A stretch of 7,739 bases of DNA from an uncultured bacterium (GCA_905215125.1 CAJMOV010000086.1:1-7739), one strand, 5' to 3'; counted from the stretch's first letter, positions 1 to 6,726 are shown. The notes: generated by a model not told the origin, from the letters alone. Made by a program: numbers and translations.

Positions 1-386
1 TGACAAATCACCCCACCCCCGAGCAGATTCTGGCCCTGGCCGTCGCTACGGCTGACGACAAAAAGGCGCGGGACATGACCGCCATGCGGGTGTACGAGCA
101 GACGACGCTGGCCGATTATTTTGTCGTCATGACGGGCACGTCCAACACCCACATCCGCGCGCTCAGCGATGAAATCGAGCTCAAGCTGAAGGAACAGCTG
201 GGCCTGTACGCCCATCACATCGAAGGGGTGACGTCCAGCTGGATTCTCATGGATTACTCCAGTGTCGTCATCAACATCTTTTTGCAGGAGGCGCGCGAGC
301 TGTATGCGCTTGAGCGACTGTGGAGTGACGCACAGACTGTTGATCTTGCGCAATATCTCAAAAAGAAAGAGGACGAGCAGGCATGA
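1..386 (+). CDS. rsfS: Ribosome silencing factor RsfS (start codon cut by one base at the window edge)
   Basis: RsfS (Iojap/DUF143 family; YbeB in E. coli, YqeL in B. subtilis) binds ribosomal protein L14 on the 50S subunit and blocks subunit joining, which lowers translation when nutrients are scarce. The frame is open from base 3, and bases 1-2 are TG, so the initiator is almost certainly an NTG codon whose first base lies just outside the window; this gives 128 aa, a normal family length. Seen in the protein: the family core ADYFVVMTGTSNTHIRALSD (about residues 38-57), then a Trp-containing strand WILMDYSSVVINIF (81-94) and an acidic/aromatic segment ending LERLWSD (104-110). An internal ATG at base 75 would delete the first helix and is unlikely to be the start. 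The stop overlaps the leuS start by ATGA, so the two are probably translationally coupled; in Firmicutes rsfS is usually downstream of nadD and yqeK. Confidence 0.93.
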   Translation, partial: TNHPTPEQILALAVATADDKKARDMTAMRVYEQTTLADYFVVMTGTSNTHIRALSDEIELKLKEQLGLYAHHIEGVTSSWILMDYSSVVINIFLQEARELYALERLWSDAQTVDLAQYLKKKEDEQA

Positions 387-2794
387 AGTACAATTACACC
401 GACATAGAAAAGAAGTGGCAGGATAAATGGGACGCTGCCGACGCTTTCCGCGCCGTTAACGACTTTTCCCTGCCCAAGTATTACGCCCTGATTGAGTTTC
501 CCTATCCTTCCGGCGTCGGGCTACACATCGGCCATCCGCGCCCTTATACCGCCATGGACATTGTCGCGCGCAAGCGCCGTATGCAGGGGTATAACGTCCT
601 GTTTCCCATGGGATGGGACGCCTTCGGCCTGCCGACCGAGAATTTCGCCATCAAAAACCACGTCCATCCTGCCGACGTCACCCGGAAAAACGTCGCCCGC
701 TTCAAAAGCCAGCTGCGCGCCATCGGCCTGTCCTTCGACTGGTCGCGCGAGGTCAACACTACCGACCCCGATTATTACAAATGGACGCAGTGGATCTTCC
801 TCAAGCTGTTTGAAAAGGGCCTTGCGTACAAGACGACCATGCCGGTCAACTGGTGTACGTCGTGTAAATGCGTCCTGGCCAATGAAGAGGTGGTCAATGG
901 CGTCTGCGAGCGCTGCGGCAGCGAAGTCGTCCGCCGTGAAAAAAGCCAGTGGATGCTTAAAATCACCGCCTACGCCCAGCGTCTCATCGACGACCTGGAC
1001 ACCGTCAACTTTATTGACCGCGTCAATGTCCAGCAAAAAAACTGGATCGGCCGCTCGACGGGCGCGGAGGTGGATTTTGAAACGACCGAAGGGGACAAGC
1101 TGACCATCTACACCACCCGCCCCGACACGCTGTTCGGCGCCACTTATATGGTCATGTCGCCCGAGCACCCGTACATCGACAAGTGGAAAAGCAAAATTCA
1201 AAATTGGGACAGCATCATTGCCTATCGCGAAGCTTCGGCCCGCAAGTCGGACTTCGAGCGCACCGAAATGCAAAAGGACAAGACAGGCGTGCGCATTGAC
1301 GGGATCATGGCTGTCAACCCGGTAAACGGCAAGCAGATTCCCATCTATGTATCCGACTACGTTTTGATGAGCTACGGCACCGGCGCCATCATGGCGGTGC
1401 CGGGGCACGACACCCGCGACTGGGAGTTTGCCAAAAAATTTGGCTGTGAAATCGTTGAGGTTGTCGCCGGCGGCGACGTAGATAAGGAAGCCTTTACCGA
1501 TATTGCCACAGGCGTACTGGTCAATTCCGACTTCCTAAACGGTCTCAGCGTTGAGCAAGCCAAGGTCAAAATCATCGACTGGCTGCAGCAGGGCGGCAAG
1601 GGCCGCCCGAAAGTCAACTTCAAGCTGCGCGACTGGGTCTTCTCCCGCCAGCGTTACTGGGGCGAGCCCATCCCCCTGGTCTGGTGCGATCATTGCGGCG
1701 AATGGGTTCCCCTGCCGGAAAGTGGGCTGCCGCTGCGCCTGCCCGAGGTGGAAAGCTACGAGCCGACGGATAACGGCGAATCTCCCCTGGCAAAATGCAC
1801 CGACTGGGTCAACACGACCTGCCCGCGCTGCGGCGGCCCCGCCCGGCGCGAAACGGATACCATGCCCCAGTGGGCGGGGTCGAGCTGGTACTTCCTGCGT
1901 TACTGTGACCCACACAACGGAAAAGAGCTGGCCTCGCGCGAAGCGCTCGATTACTGGATGCCCGTCGACTGGTATAACGGCGGCATGGAGCACACCACGC
2001 TGCACCTGCTGTATTCCCGCTTCTGGCATAAATTTTTGTATGATATTGGCGTCGTCCCCTGTGCAGAGCCGTATCAGCGCCGCACCAGCCACGGCATGAT
2101 CCTGGGCGAAAACGGCGAAAAGATGTCCAAATCGCGCGGCAACGTCATCAATCCCGACGACATTATCCGCGATTATGGCGCCGATACGCTGCGCCTTTAC
2201 GAGATGTTCGTCGGCGACTTTGAAAAGGCCGCCCCGTGGTCGACACAGTCTATTAAGGGCTGCCGCCGTTTCCTTGAGCGCATCTGCGCCCTGGCCGACG
2301 CGGTAAAGGAGGGCGACAGTTATTCAACGGAAAACGAGGCTATGATGCACAAAACCATCAAAAAGGTCTCAGAGGACATCGAAAACCTCAAGTTCAACAC
2401 CGCCATCGCCGCGCTGATGACGCTGCTCAATCAGTTTTATGACAAAGGCGTCAACCGCCGCGAATTCCTTGACTTTATTACCCTGCTCAACCCCTTTGCC
2501 CCCCATTTGTCTGAAGAGCTTAACGAGAAGATGGGCGGGAAGGATATGCTGGTCCGCGCCCCCTGGCCGCAGTACGACGAACAGAAAACCCGCGACGACA
2601 GCATTGAAATCGCCGTGCAGATAAACGGCAAGGTCAAAAGCGTCGTCACCGTCCCGGCTGACGCTTCTGAACAGGAAATGCTGGACACTGCAAAAAAGGA
2701 TGAGAGGGTATCGACCGCCATTGCGGGGATGCAGATCGTAAAGACCATTGTTGTCAAAGGAAAAATCATTAATATTGTTGTGCGGCCGGTCTAA
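383..2794 (+). CDS. leuS: Leucyl-tRNA synthetase (class I aminoacyl-tRNA synthetase)
   Basis: LeuRS attaches leucine to tRNA-Leu in the cytoplasm using ATP and edits mischarged products. The protein is 803 aa, normal for bacteria. Visible landmarks: HIGH motif at residues 48-51; a CX2C...CX2C zinc ribbon at Cys158/161 and Cys175/178; the CP1 editing domain with the Thr-rich TTRPDT motif (244-249) and the GHDTRD motif whose Asp343 and Asp346 correspond to the editing-site aspartates of E. coli LeuRS; a second zinc ribbon at Cys435/438 and Cys480/483, as in Thermus LeuRS but absent in E. coli; KMSKS at 580-584; and the C-terminal domain beginning near IEIAVQINGK. GMILGENGE runs straight into KMSKS, so the leucine-specific insertion of E. 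coli is absent, as in B. subtilis. The start is ATG in the ATGA overlap with rsfS, preceded by AGAGGA at 368-373. All catalytic and editing motifs look intact. Confidence 0.98.
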   Translation: MKYNYTDIEKKWQDKWDAADAFRAVNDFSLPKYYALIEFPYPSGVGLHIGHPRPYTAMDIVARKRRMQGYNVLFPMGWDAFGLPTENFAIKNHVHPADVTRKNVARFKSQLRAIGLSFDWSREVNTTDPDYYKWTQWIFLKLFEKGLAYKTTMPVNWCTSCKCVLANEEVVNGVCERCGSEVVRREKSQWMLKITAYAQRLIDDLDTVNFIDRVNVQQKNWIGRSTGAEVDFETTEGDKLTIYTTRPDTLFGATYMVMSPEHPYIDKWKSKIQNWDSIIAYREASARKSDFERTEMQKDKTGVRIDGIMAVNPVNGKQIPIYVSDYVLMSYGTGAIMAVPGHDTRDWEFAKKFGCEIVEVVAGGDVDKEAFTDIATGVLVNSDFLNGLSVEQAKVKIIDWLQQGGKGRPKVNFKLRDWVFSRQRYWGEPIPLVWCDHCGEWVPLPESGLPLRLPEVESYEPTDNGESPLAKCTDWVNTTCPRCGGPARRETDTMPQWAGSSWYFLRYCDPHNGKELASREALDYWMPVDWYNGGMEHTTLHLLYSRFWHKFLYDIGVVPCAEPYQRRTSHGMILGENGEKMSKSRGNVINPDDIIRDYGADTLRLYEMFVGDFEKAAPWSTQSIKGCRRFLERICALADAVKEGDSYSTENEAMMHKTIKKVSEDIENLKFNTAIAALMTLLNQFYDKGVNRREFLDFITLLNPFAPHLSEELNEKMGGKDMLVRAPWPQYDEQKTRDDSIEIAVQINGKVKSVVTVPADASEQEMLDTAKKDERVSTAIAGMQIVKTIVVKGKIINIVVRPV

Positions 2795-2799
2795 GGTTA

Positions 2800-2828
2800 T
2801 TGACAACCGGCTGGGAAAACGGTATAAT
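2800..2828 (+). promoter_or_regulatory. Perfect consensus sigma-A promoter for rpsU
   Basis: TTGACA (2800-2805) and TATAAT (2823-2828) are separated by exactly 17 bp, the full consensus for the housekeeping sigma factor. Transcription should start near 2835, giving a leader of about 50 nt before the rpsU ATG. The -35 box begins only five bases after the leuS stop codon, and no terminator lies between, so rpsU can also receive read-through from the rsfS-leuS transcript. Confidence 0.9.
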
Positions 2829-2866
2829 GGTTCTGTTATTATAGTTGCATAGAGTGCTTCACATAC

Positions 2867-2876
2867 GGAGGGAGGG
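2867..2876 (+). promoter_or_regulatory. Strong ribosome binding site of rpsU (decides the start)
   Basis: The purine block GGAGGGAGGG ends seven bases before the ATG at 2884. It selects that ATG over an in-frame ATG at 2845, which would add 13 residues foreign to S21, has no ribosome binding site, and would place the Shine-Dalgarno inside the coding region. Confidence 0.85.
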
Positions 2877-2883
2877 AAAAGAT

Positions 2884-3066
2884 ATGTCAGAGATTCGCGT
2901 TAAGCCCGATGAATCGCTGGACAGCGCCCTGCGCCGTTTTAAGCGTTCCTGTGCCAAGTCCGGCGTTCTCTCCGAAGTCCGTAAAAGAGAACACTACGAA
3001 AGTCCCAGCGTCAAGCGCCGCAAAAAGAGCGAAGCGGCCCGCGCCAAGAAGAAATCTTACAGATAA
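2884..3066 (+). CDS. rpsU: 30S ribosomal protein S21
   Basis: bS21 is a small, very basic protein of the 30S subunit, located near the anti-Shine-Dalgarno end of 16S rRNA on the platform, and helps recognise mRNA. The 60-aa product starts SEIRVKPDESLDSALRRFKR, the family signature, and ends in a Lys/Arg-rich tail (KRRKKSEAARAKKKSYR). The HYESPSVKRRKK stretch is also typical of Firmicutes S21. The gene stands alone as a transcription unit with a perfect consensus promoter and its own terminator, as expected for a highly expressed ribosomal protein. In many Clostridia rpsU is followed by a GatB/YqeY-domain gene; here it is not. Confidence 0.97.
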   Translation: MSEIRVKPDESLDSALRRFKRSCAKSGVLSEVRKREHYESPSVKRRKKSEAARAKKKSYR

Positions 3067-3072
3067 CAGCAC

Positions 3073-3108
3073 AGCAGCCTGAACCTAGAAAGGTTCAGGC
3101 TGCTTTTT
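3073..3108 (+). terminator. Intrinsic terminator of rpsU
   Basis: A perfect 14-bp stem (3073-3086 paired with 3091-3104) closes an AGAA tetraloop and ends in a run of five T (3104-3108). It begins seven bases after the rpsU stop codon. The stem is mostly GC at its base (AGCAGCC/GGCTGCT). Confidence 0.93.
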
Positions 3109-3452
3109 GTTGGTAATAATCCTGCAATTGCTGGATTGACTGGATGGCCGGCTGCGTCATGGAGGCCTTTTCATTTTATACTCGCTCGGGCAATTGAATC
3201 GCCCAGCTCGAGCGACGCCGCCCCAGCTATCGCTGGATCACTTAGGTTAAGCGCCCCGGCAGCTTAAGCGGGCGTCTCCGCGAGCCGCCAGCTGATGTCT
3301 GCGTCCAAGCCGGGCGGGCTTTCAATCGCTCGGGACTTCCGACGCAAACCAGCGCAGCGGCTGCGGTGGGAAGCTTTTCCCCGGTGAAAAGAACGTCCTC
3401 GGCCGTAGTCATGCGGCCTTGTCCCCTGTCCCTGCCACAGCGGAAACGGCCT
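3109..3452. other. GC-rich non-coding spacer with many short inverted repeats
   Basis: No convincing gene is seen in this stretch of about 340 bases. From about 3182 to 3418 it contains a series of potential hairpins: TCGCTCG/CGAGCGA (3182-3188 with 3209-3215), CCAGC-TATC-GCTGG (3223-3236), TTAAGC/GCTTAA (3247-3252 with 3262-3267), TGCGTC/GACGCA (3300-3305 with 3341-3346) enclosing AAGCC/GGCTT (3307-3311 with 3317-3321), a near-perfect 10+10 palindrome (3349-3369), CTTTTC/GAAAAG (3374-3379 with 3386-3391), and GGCCG/CGGCC (3401-3405 with 3414-3418). TCGCTCGGG occurs twice as a direct repeat (3182-3190 and 3326-3334). It could be a dispersed intergenic repeat or a structured RNA; no poly-T-tailed hairpin bounds it on either strand. 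A weak -10-like TATACT at 3177-3182 (+) lacks a good -35. Confidence 0.45.
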
Positions 3453-3629
3453 TTATTGGCCTTCATCCTCCATGTTATCCAAGGCATACTTACAGCATTG
3501 CAAAACCAAAAGGTTAAAAGAAATATGATTGGCTTTGGCCAGCTCATTCAACCGGCTGAACAGGTCTTCAGAAAAGCGGATAGTGCGCGGTATGTTGGCA
3601 TTGCGTAAGGTCTCATCAATTTTGAACAC
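3453..3629 (-). CDS. Small ribbon-helix-helix (Arc/CopG-like) DNA-binding protein
   Basis: This 58-aa protein on the minus strand starts at a GTG (3627-3629) and reads MFKIDETLRN, then PRTIRFS (residues 14-20, the DNA-contacting beta strand), EDLFSRLNELAKAN (21-34, helix A), the turn HISFN, and LLVLQCCKYALDNM (40-53, helix B), ending in an acidic tail. This beta-alpha-alpha pattern, with ISFN before helix B, is characteristic of ribbon-helix-helix regulators that bind DNA as dimers. The start is fixed by a stop codon nine codons upstream-side of the first core residues, by the lack of any ATG in frame before the core, and by a GGGGA element (3637-3641) seven bases before the GTG. No toxin gene is adjacent, so an antitoxin role is not supported; an orphan, possibly autoregulating repressor fits better. 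The target is unknown. Confidence 0.75.
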   Translation of the reverse strand: MFKIDETLRNANIPRTIRFSEDLFSRLNELAKANHISFNLLVLQCCKYALDNMEDEGQ

Positions 3630-3639
3630 ACCATCATCC

Positions 3640-3669
3640 CCGCTATATTACTGATACCCATTATAGCGG
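3640..3669. repeat. 8+8 bp inverted repeat, candidate operator for the RHH gene
   Basis: CCGCTATA (3640-3647) and TATAGCGG (3662-3669) are perfect inverted arms with 14 bases between them; arm centres are 22 bp apart, about two helical turns. On the minus strand one arm covers the -10 hexamer and the other touches the ribosome binding site of the small ribbon-helix-helix gene. Binding of its own product here would block transcription. The position also lies upstream of the divergent 60-aa gene. Confidence 0.5.
3660..3665 (-). promoter_or_regulatory. Putative -10 box for the RHH gene
   Basis: On the minus strand this reads TATAAT, a perfect -10 hexamer. The expected start point near 3653 gives a leader of about 24 nt before the GTG. 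The -35 region 17 bp upstream is AT-rich but has no good TTGACA match, so the promoter call rests mainly on the -10 box and its position. Confidence 0.4.
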
Positions 3670-3766
3670 ATTCAAAAAAAGGAAAATATAACCGCAAGTG
3701 CAACCATAAATGGTTCTATCCCTCGCGGCTTTACTATGTTATCATAACCCTAAAGGGGGATCCGTC

Positions 3767-3949
3767 ATGGAAACGGTCAACGGCGTCCGCATCACCTGTC
3801 TCCCCGGCAGCGGGGGGATTGTGCTGTCTTACTACGCGCAGGATTGTCCGCCGCAAGAAAAAATGGCCCGTATTCAGGCCATACTCTACCGCAAAGACGG
3901 CACGAACGAAGAAAAGGTTGAAGAAATCAGGGAAATACTGGAGGAATAA
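3767..3949 (+). CDS. Hypothetical 60-aa protein
   Basis: I do not recognise the family. The ATG at 3767 is chosen because AAGGGGGA (3753-3760) lies six bases upstream; an in-frame ATG at 3710 has no ribosome binding site and adds an unrelated hydrophobic stretch. The protein has an N-terminal part rich in beta-formers and Gly (METVNGVRITCLPGSGGIVLSYY is the general character, residues 1-23), two Cys (11 and 27), and a charged C-terminal half with two predicted helices (about 29-42 and 48-60), the last strongly acidic (Glu-rich). It has no signal peptide or membrane segment. A possible extended -10 (TGT-TATCAT, 3737-3745) precedes it. It is divergent from the RHH gene and convergent with the transporter operon, and has its own terminator, which supports it being a real gene. 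Codon use (GC-rich third positions) matches the neighbours. Confidence 0.65.
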   Translation: METVNGVRITCLPGSGGIVLSYYAQDCPPQEKMARIQAILYRKDGTNEEKVEEIREILEE

Positions 3950-3951
3950 AA

Positions 3952-3982
3952 GCCGCCCCGGCGCCGGGGCGGCCTGTTTTTT
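3952..3982. terminator. Bidirectional terminator between convergent genes
   Basis: A perfect 9-bp all-GC stem (3952-3960 with 3965-3973) closes a GCGC loop. On the plus strand it is followed by six T (3977-3982); on the minus strand by four T (complement of 3948-3951). It can therefore end both the 60-aa gene and the convergent transporter operon. The plus-strand T run overlaps the stop codon of the permease (3981-3983). Confidence 0.88.
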
Positions 3983-5975
3983 ACCACTTGACAATCTTGT
4001 AATAGGTTCGGGCCGTAAAGCTGTACACTACGACGTAAACCAGCGCGAAGCACAGCCCCGTAACCGCCATACACGTCAGCGTAATGCCGGTATCGTACAG
4101 CCAGAACAGCTCGAGCAGACGCACCATGATGTTGCTGGCCGCCAGCGTGTGCAGCAGCGCCGCCGCCAGGGGCAGGAAAAAGACAATGAGAATCTGCCGG
4201 TTGATGGCCTTTTTGACTTCGCCGTCGCTCATGCCGACCTTCTGCATGATGGCAAAGCGCTCGCGGTCCTCCATGCCTTCGGACACCTGCTTGAAATAGA
4301 TGATGATGACGGTGTTGGTCAAAAACAAAATGGTGAAGAAGATGCCGAGGAACAGCAGCCCGCCGTAAGTGCCAAGCTGGCTTGCGCGGTCGGAGAAAAT
4401 AGAGCTCCAGCCGGTACTGTAACTGTCGCCGCCGGCCGCCCGGGCACTTGCATCGGAAAAGAATGTCTCCAGCTGCTCAGTAAAGGCGTATCCTTCCTCC
4501 TGTGGGAGATCCAGGTTAAACATCAGGGTTTCGTCGATCAGATCCGACAGGTCGTCTCCCGGTTCACCGCCATAATAGCTGGACAGCACCTGGCCCAACG
4601 CATCCTCATCGGCGACCAGGATGAGGACGCTGTCCTCCGGCAGCAGCCCTTCCGCAACGGGAAGAGCGGGCGCTGTCTCGTCCAGCTGGATGGAATAGCG
4701 GTCACCCGAGTTCTCGCTGAAATACTGCACCGTGCTTTCACTGCCGCCGATAAAAATGAGCTCATCCGGCGCCAGCAGGTATTGGCTGCCCGTCAGGGCG
4801 TTGTACTGCTCTGCCAGCACAAACTGCCCTGCAACGTTGACGCCGCTGCTGTCCCACAGCTGGATACGGTACCACACAAGGCGCGTGACGTCCTCGGGCT
4901 CGGCGCCGTACTGGGCGGCGTACTCCTGCGCAGCCGCCAGGGTGTCGTCGATGACGGCGCTGCGCGCGTCCCGATCCGCCATGCTGGCGCTGATCGAAAA
5001 GTCATAGGGGTTGGACTGACGCAGGATGGCTTCCTGGCCAAAAAAGAGCGAGCAGCAGCCCGTCATGGTGATGATGACCATGGTTGACAGGATGCAGATG
5101 TTGGCAAGGCCGGCGGCGTTCTGCTTCATGCGGTGCATCAGGCCGGAAACGGCGACAAAGTTGCGCGGCTGGTAATAAAACGGCTTGTTCCGGCGCAGCC
5201 GCCGCAGCAGAAAGACGCTGCCCGAAGTAAATAGGCACAGCGTGCCGATGATGACCAGCACAACAGCGGGCCAGAAGGCCAGCAGGGCGACGGTGGGCAG
5301 GCTGGACAGGATGCTGAGGGCATACCCGCCGCCCAGTGTCACGACGCCCAGCAGGGTCATGGGCAGGACAAAGCGGGGCTGCTTTTCGCCCTTTTTCTCC
5401 CCGCGCAGCAGGTCGATGGGGGAAGCCAGCCGCACCTGAAAGACGTTATACAGGCATGTCAGCAGGAAGATGACGAAAAAGATGGCGGCCGTCTCAGCCA
5501 GGGCGGGCAGGGAGGGGGAGAAGGTGCTGTCGGGCGCGGTGCGCAGCGCGCGCATCAGGATGAGGAACACCAGCTTGCCGAATACAGCCCCGGACAGCAG
5601 GCCAAACAGCAGTCCCGAACCCGAAAGGATGAGGTTTTCCCAAAAAATAATGCGACCGACATGGCGTTTTTCCAACCCCAGTACGCCATACAGGCCGAAC
5701 TCGGTCTTGCGCCGCTTGATGAGAAAGCTGTTGATGTACAGCATGTAGATGACGGTGAAAAAGGTCATGACGTTGATGCCGATGCTGAGCATCCCCTGAA
5801 GGGTGGGGCCGTAAATGATGTTGGAAATGCTTTGGGAATTGATGAGGTTTAGGATGATAAAGAACATGCCCGACAAAATGGCGGTGGCGACAAAGTATGG
5901 CCCTACCATGCGCCGGTTGCGTTTCAGGTTGCTCAGCGCCATGCGCAGATAAAAGCCCTTAGCCAATGTCGACAC
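3981..5975 (-). CDS. Bce-type ABC transporter permease (antimicrobial peptide resistance and sensing)
   Basis: A 664-aa membrane protein of the BceB/FtsX-domain type. Such permeases work with a BceA-like ATPase to free cell-wall precursors from peptide antibiotics, and pass the flux signal to a partner kinase. The layout is typical: TM1 about 27-46, TM2 62-84, TM3-TM4 within 110-180, TM5-TM6 202-257, TM7 288-312, a large extracellular domain about 314-536 (the ligand-linked region, Asp/Glu/Ser-rich), then TM8 537-560, TM9 595-617 and TM10 630-654. The cytoplasmic KRRKTEFGLYGVLGLEKRHV (88-107) and MEDRERFAIMQKVGMSDGEV (568-587) segments are the coupling regions of this family. The start is uncertain: GTG at 5975 overlaps the ATPase gene by 17 bases, but the GGGGG tract fits better with a TTG at 5964-5966; an ATG at 5940-5942 is also in frame. 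The substrate cannot be told from sequence. Confidence 0.92.
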   Translation of the reverse strand: MSTLAKGFYLRMALSNLKRNRRMVGPYFVATAILSGMFFIILNLINSQSISNIIYGPTLQGMLSIGINVMTFFTVIYMLYINSFLIKRRKTEFGLYGVLGLEKRHVGRIIFWENLILSGSGLLFGLLSGAVFGKLVFLILMRALRTAPDSTFSPSLPALAETAAIFFVIFLLTCLYNVFQVRLASPIDLLRGEKKGEKQPRFVLPMTLLGVVTLGGGYALSILSSLPTVALLAFWPAVVLVIIGTLCLFTSGSVFLLRRLRRNKPFYYQPRNFVAVSGLMHRMKQNAAGLANICILSTMVIITMTGCCSLFFGQEAILRQSNPYDFSISASMADRDARSAVIDDTLAAAQEYAAQYGAEPEDVTRLVWYRIQLWDSSGVNVAGQFVLAEQYNALTGSQYLLAPDELIFIGGSESTVQYFSENSGDRYSIQLDETAPALPVAEGLLPEDSVLILVADEDALGQVLSSYYGGEPGDDLSDLIDETLMFNLDLPQEEGYAFTEQLETFFSDASARAAGGDSYSTGWSSIFSDRASQLGTYGGLLFLGIFFTILFLTNTVIIIYFKQVSEGMEDRERFAIMQKVGMSDGEVKKAINRQILIVFFLPLAAALLHTLAASNIMVRLLELFWLYDTGITLTCMAVTGLCFALVYVVVYSFTARTYYKIVKW

Positions 5976-6726
5976 CCCCGTCGCTCAGCACGGACAGGTT
6001 GGAGACAATGCGATCAAAGAACTCGCGCCGCTCGCTGTCGCCGCGGTAAAGCTGACTGAACAGCCTGCCGTCCTTGATGAAAAGGACGCGGTGCGCGTAG
6101 CTGGCTGCCATCGAGCTGTGGGTGACCATCAAAATGGTCTGGCCCTGTGCGTTGAGATCGGCGAAGATGTGCAGCAGGTTGGCGCTTGCCTTGCTGTCCA
6201 GCGCGCCGGTCGGCTCGTCGGCCAGCAGCAGCAGGGGGTTTGTGATAACGGCGCGGGCGACGGCGGCCCGCTGTTTCTCGCCCCCGGACACCTCATAGGG
6301 GAATTTGTCCAGCAGCTCGCCCAGCCCCAGCGATTGCGCCAGCGGCATGAGACGCTTTTCCATTTCCCTGACCGGCGTTTTTTGCAGCACCAGGGGCAAA
6401 AGGATATTGTCTTTCAGGGTAAAGGTGTCGAGCAGGTTGAAATCCTGAAAGACAAAGCCGAGGTTATCCCGGCGGAAAGCCGACAGCTCGCGGTCGGGGA
6501 TGGCGGAAAAGGATCGGTTTTCCAGACAGACGTCCCCTGACGTCGGCTTGTCTAGGGAGGCGATGATGTTGAGCAGCGTCGTCTTGCCTGAGCCGGACGC
6601 GCCCATGATGGCGACAAACTCGCCCTGCTCCACCGAAAATCCGATGTCCTCCAGCGCAACGCATTGCCGCGCGCCCAGCCGGGTGTTGTATACCTTTTTG
6701 ATGTGGTTAACCTGAAGCAGCTTCAT
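5959..6726 (-). CDS. Bce-type ABC transporter ATP-binding protein
   Basis: This 255-aa protein is the ATPase that powers the neighbouring permease; two copies are expected per transporter. Seen motifs: Walker A GASGSGKTT (residues 42-50), Q-loop Gln94 in FVFQDFN, ABC signature VSGGEKQR (146-153), Walker B LLLLADE (165-171, catalytic Glu171), D-loop ALD (175-177) and H-loop His203 in VTHS. It belongs to the MacB/LolD/BceA subgroup (EPTGALD). The ATG at 6726 is supported by AGGAGG (6734-6739) seven bases upstream. The C-terminal 25 residues after KDGRLFSQLYRG form the short helical tail usual in BceA-like proteins. The 3' end overlaps the permease start, so the two are translationally coupled. 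It lies 114 bases downstream of the kinase gene, a gap that holds a putative promoter and operator. Confidence 0.95.
   Translation of the reverse strand: MKLLQVNHIKKVYNTRLGARQCVALEDIGFSVEQGEFVAIMGASGSGKTTLLNIIASLDKPTSGDVCLENRSFSAIPDRELSAFRRDNLGFVFQDFNLLDTFTLKDNILLPLVLQKTPVREMEKRLMPLAQSLGLGELLDKFPYEVSGGEKQRAAVARAVITNPLLLLADEPTGALDSKASANLLHIFADLNAQGQTILMVTHSSMAASYAHRVLFIKDGRLFSQLYRGDSERREFFDRIVSNLSVLSDGGVDIG

Noticed and set aside
521..1408. 295-codon open frame on the minus strand inside leuS
   Set aside because: It is antisense to a complete LeuS with all motifs intact; its translation is Arg/Gly/Val-rich with no recognisable domain, the usual shadow in GC-rich codon bias.
2845..2883. Upstream in-frame ATG that would extend rpsU by 13 residues
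   Set aside because: The extension is not part of S21, and the strong Shine-Dalgarno lies between the two ATGs and serves the downstream one.
3177..3182. TATACT as a -10 box for a transcript of the hairpin-rich block
   Set aside because: The matching -35 region has only about three of six consensus bases and no terminator bounds a transcript; not enough to call a promoter.
3401..3418. GGCCG/CGGCC hairpin as terminator of the RHH gene
   Set aside because: Only 5 bp with an 8-base loop, and no clean T run follows on the minus strand.
3109..3452. CRISPR array, tRNA or insertion-sequence remnant in the repeat-rich spacer
   Set aside because: The repeats are short, differ from one another and are not regularly spaced; there is no cloverleaf, no CCA-type end, no transposase fragment and no flanking terminal repeats or target duplication.
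3242..3547. 101-codon open frame on the minus strand
   Set aside because: Its start overlaps the RHH gene in another frame, its continuation runs through the hairpin-rich block, and its residues show no domain. The RHH frame has a coherent fold and ribosome binding site, so it is preferred.
3366..3608. 80-codon open frame on the plus strand opposite the RHH gene
   Set aside because: No ribosome binding site, no recognisable domain, and antisense to the better-supported RHH gene.
3819..5087. 422-codon open frame on the plus strand
   Set aside because: It begins inside the 60-aa gene, crosses the terminator hairpin, and runs antisense through the permease; its composition (many Arg, Gln, His, Ala) is that of a shadow frame.
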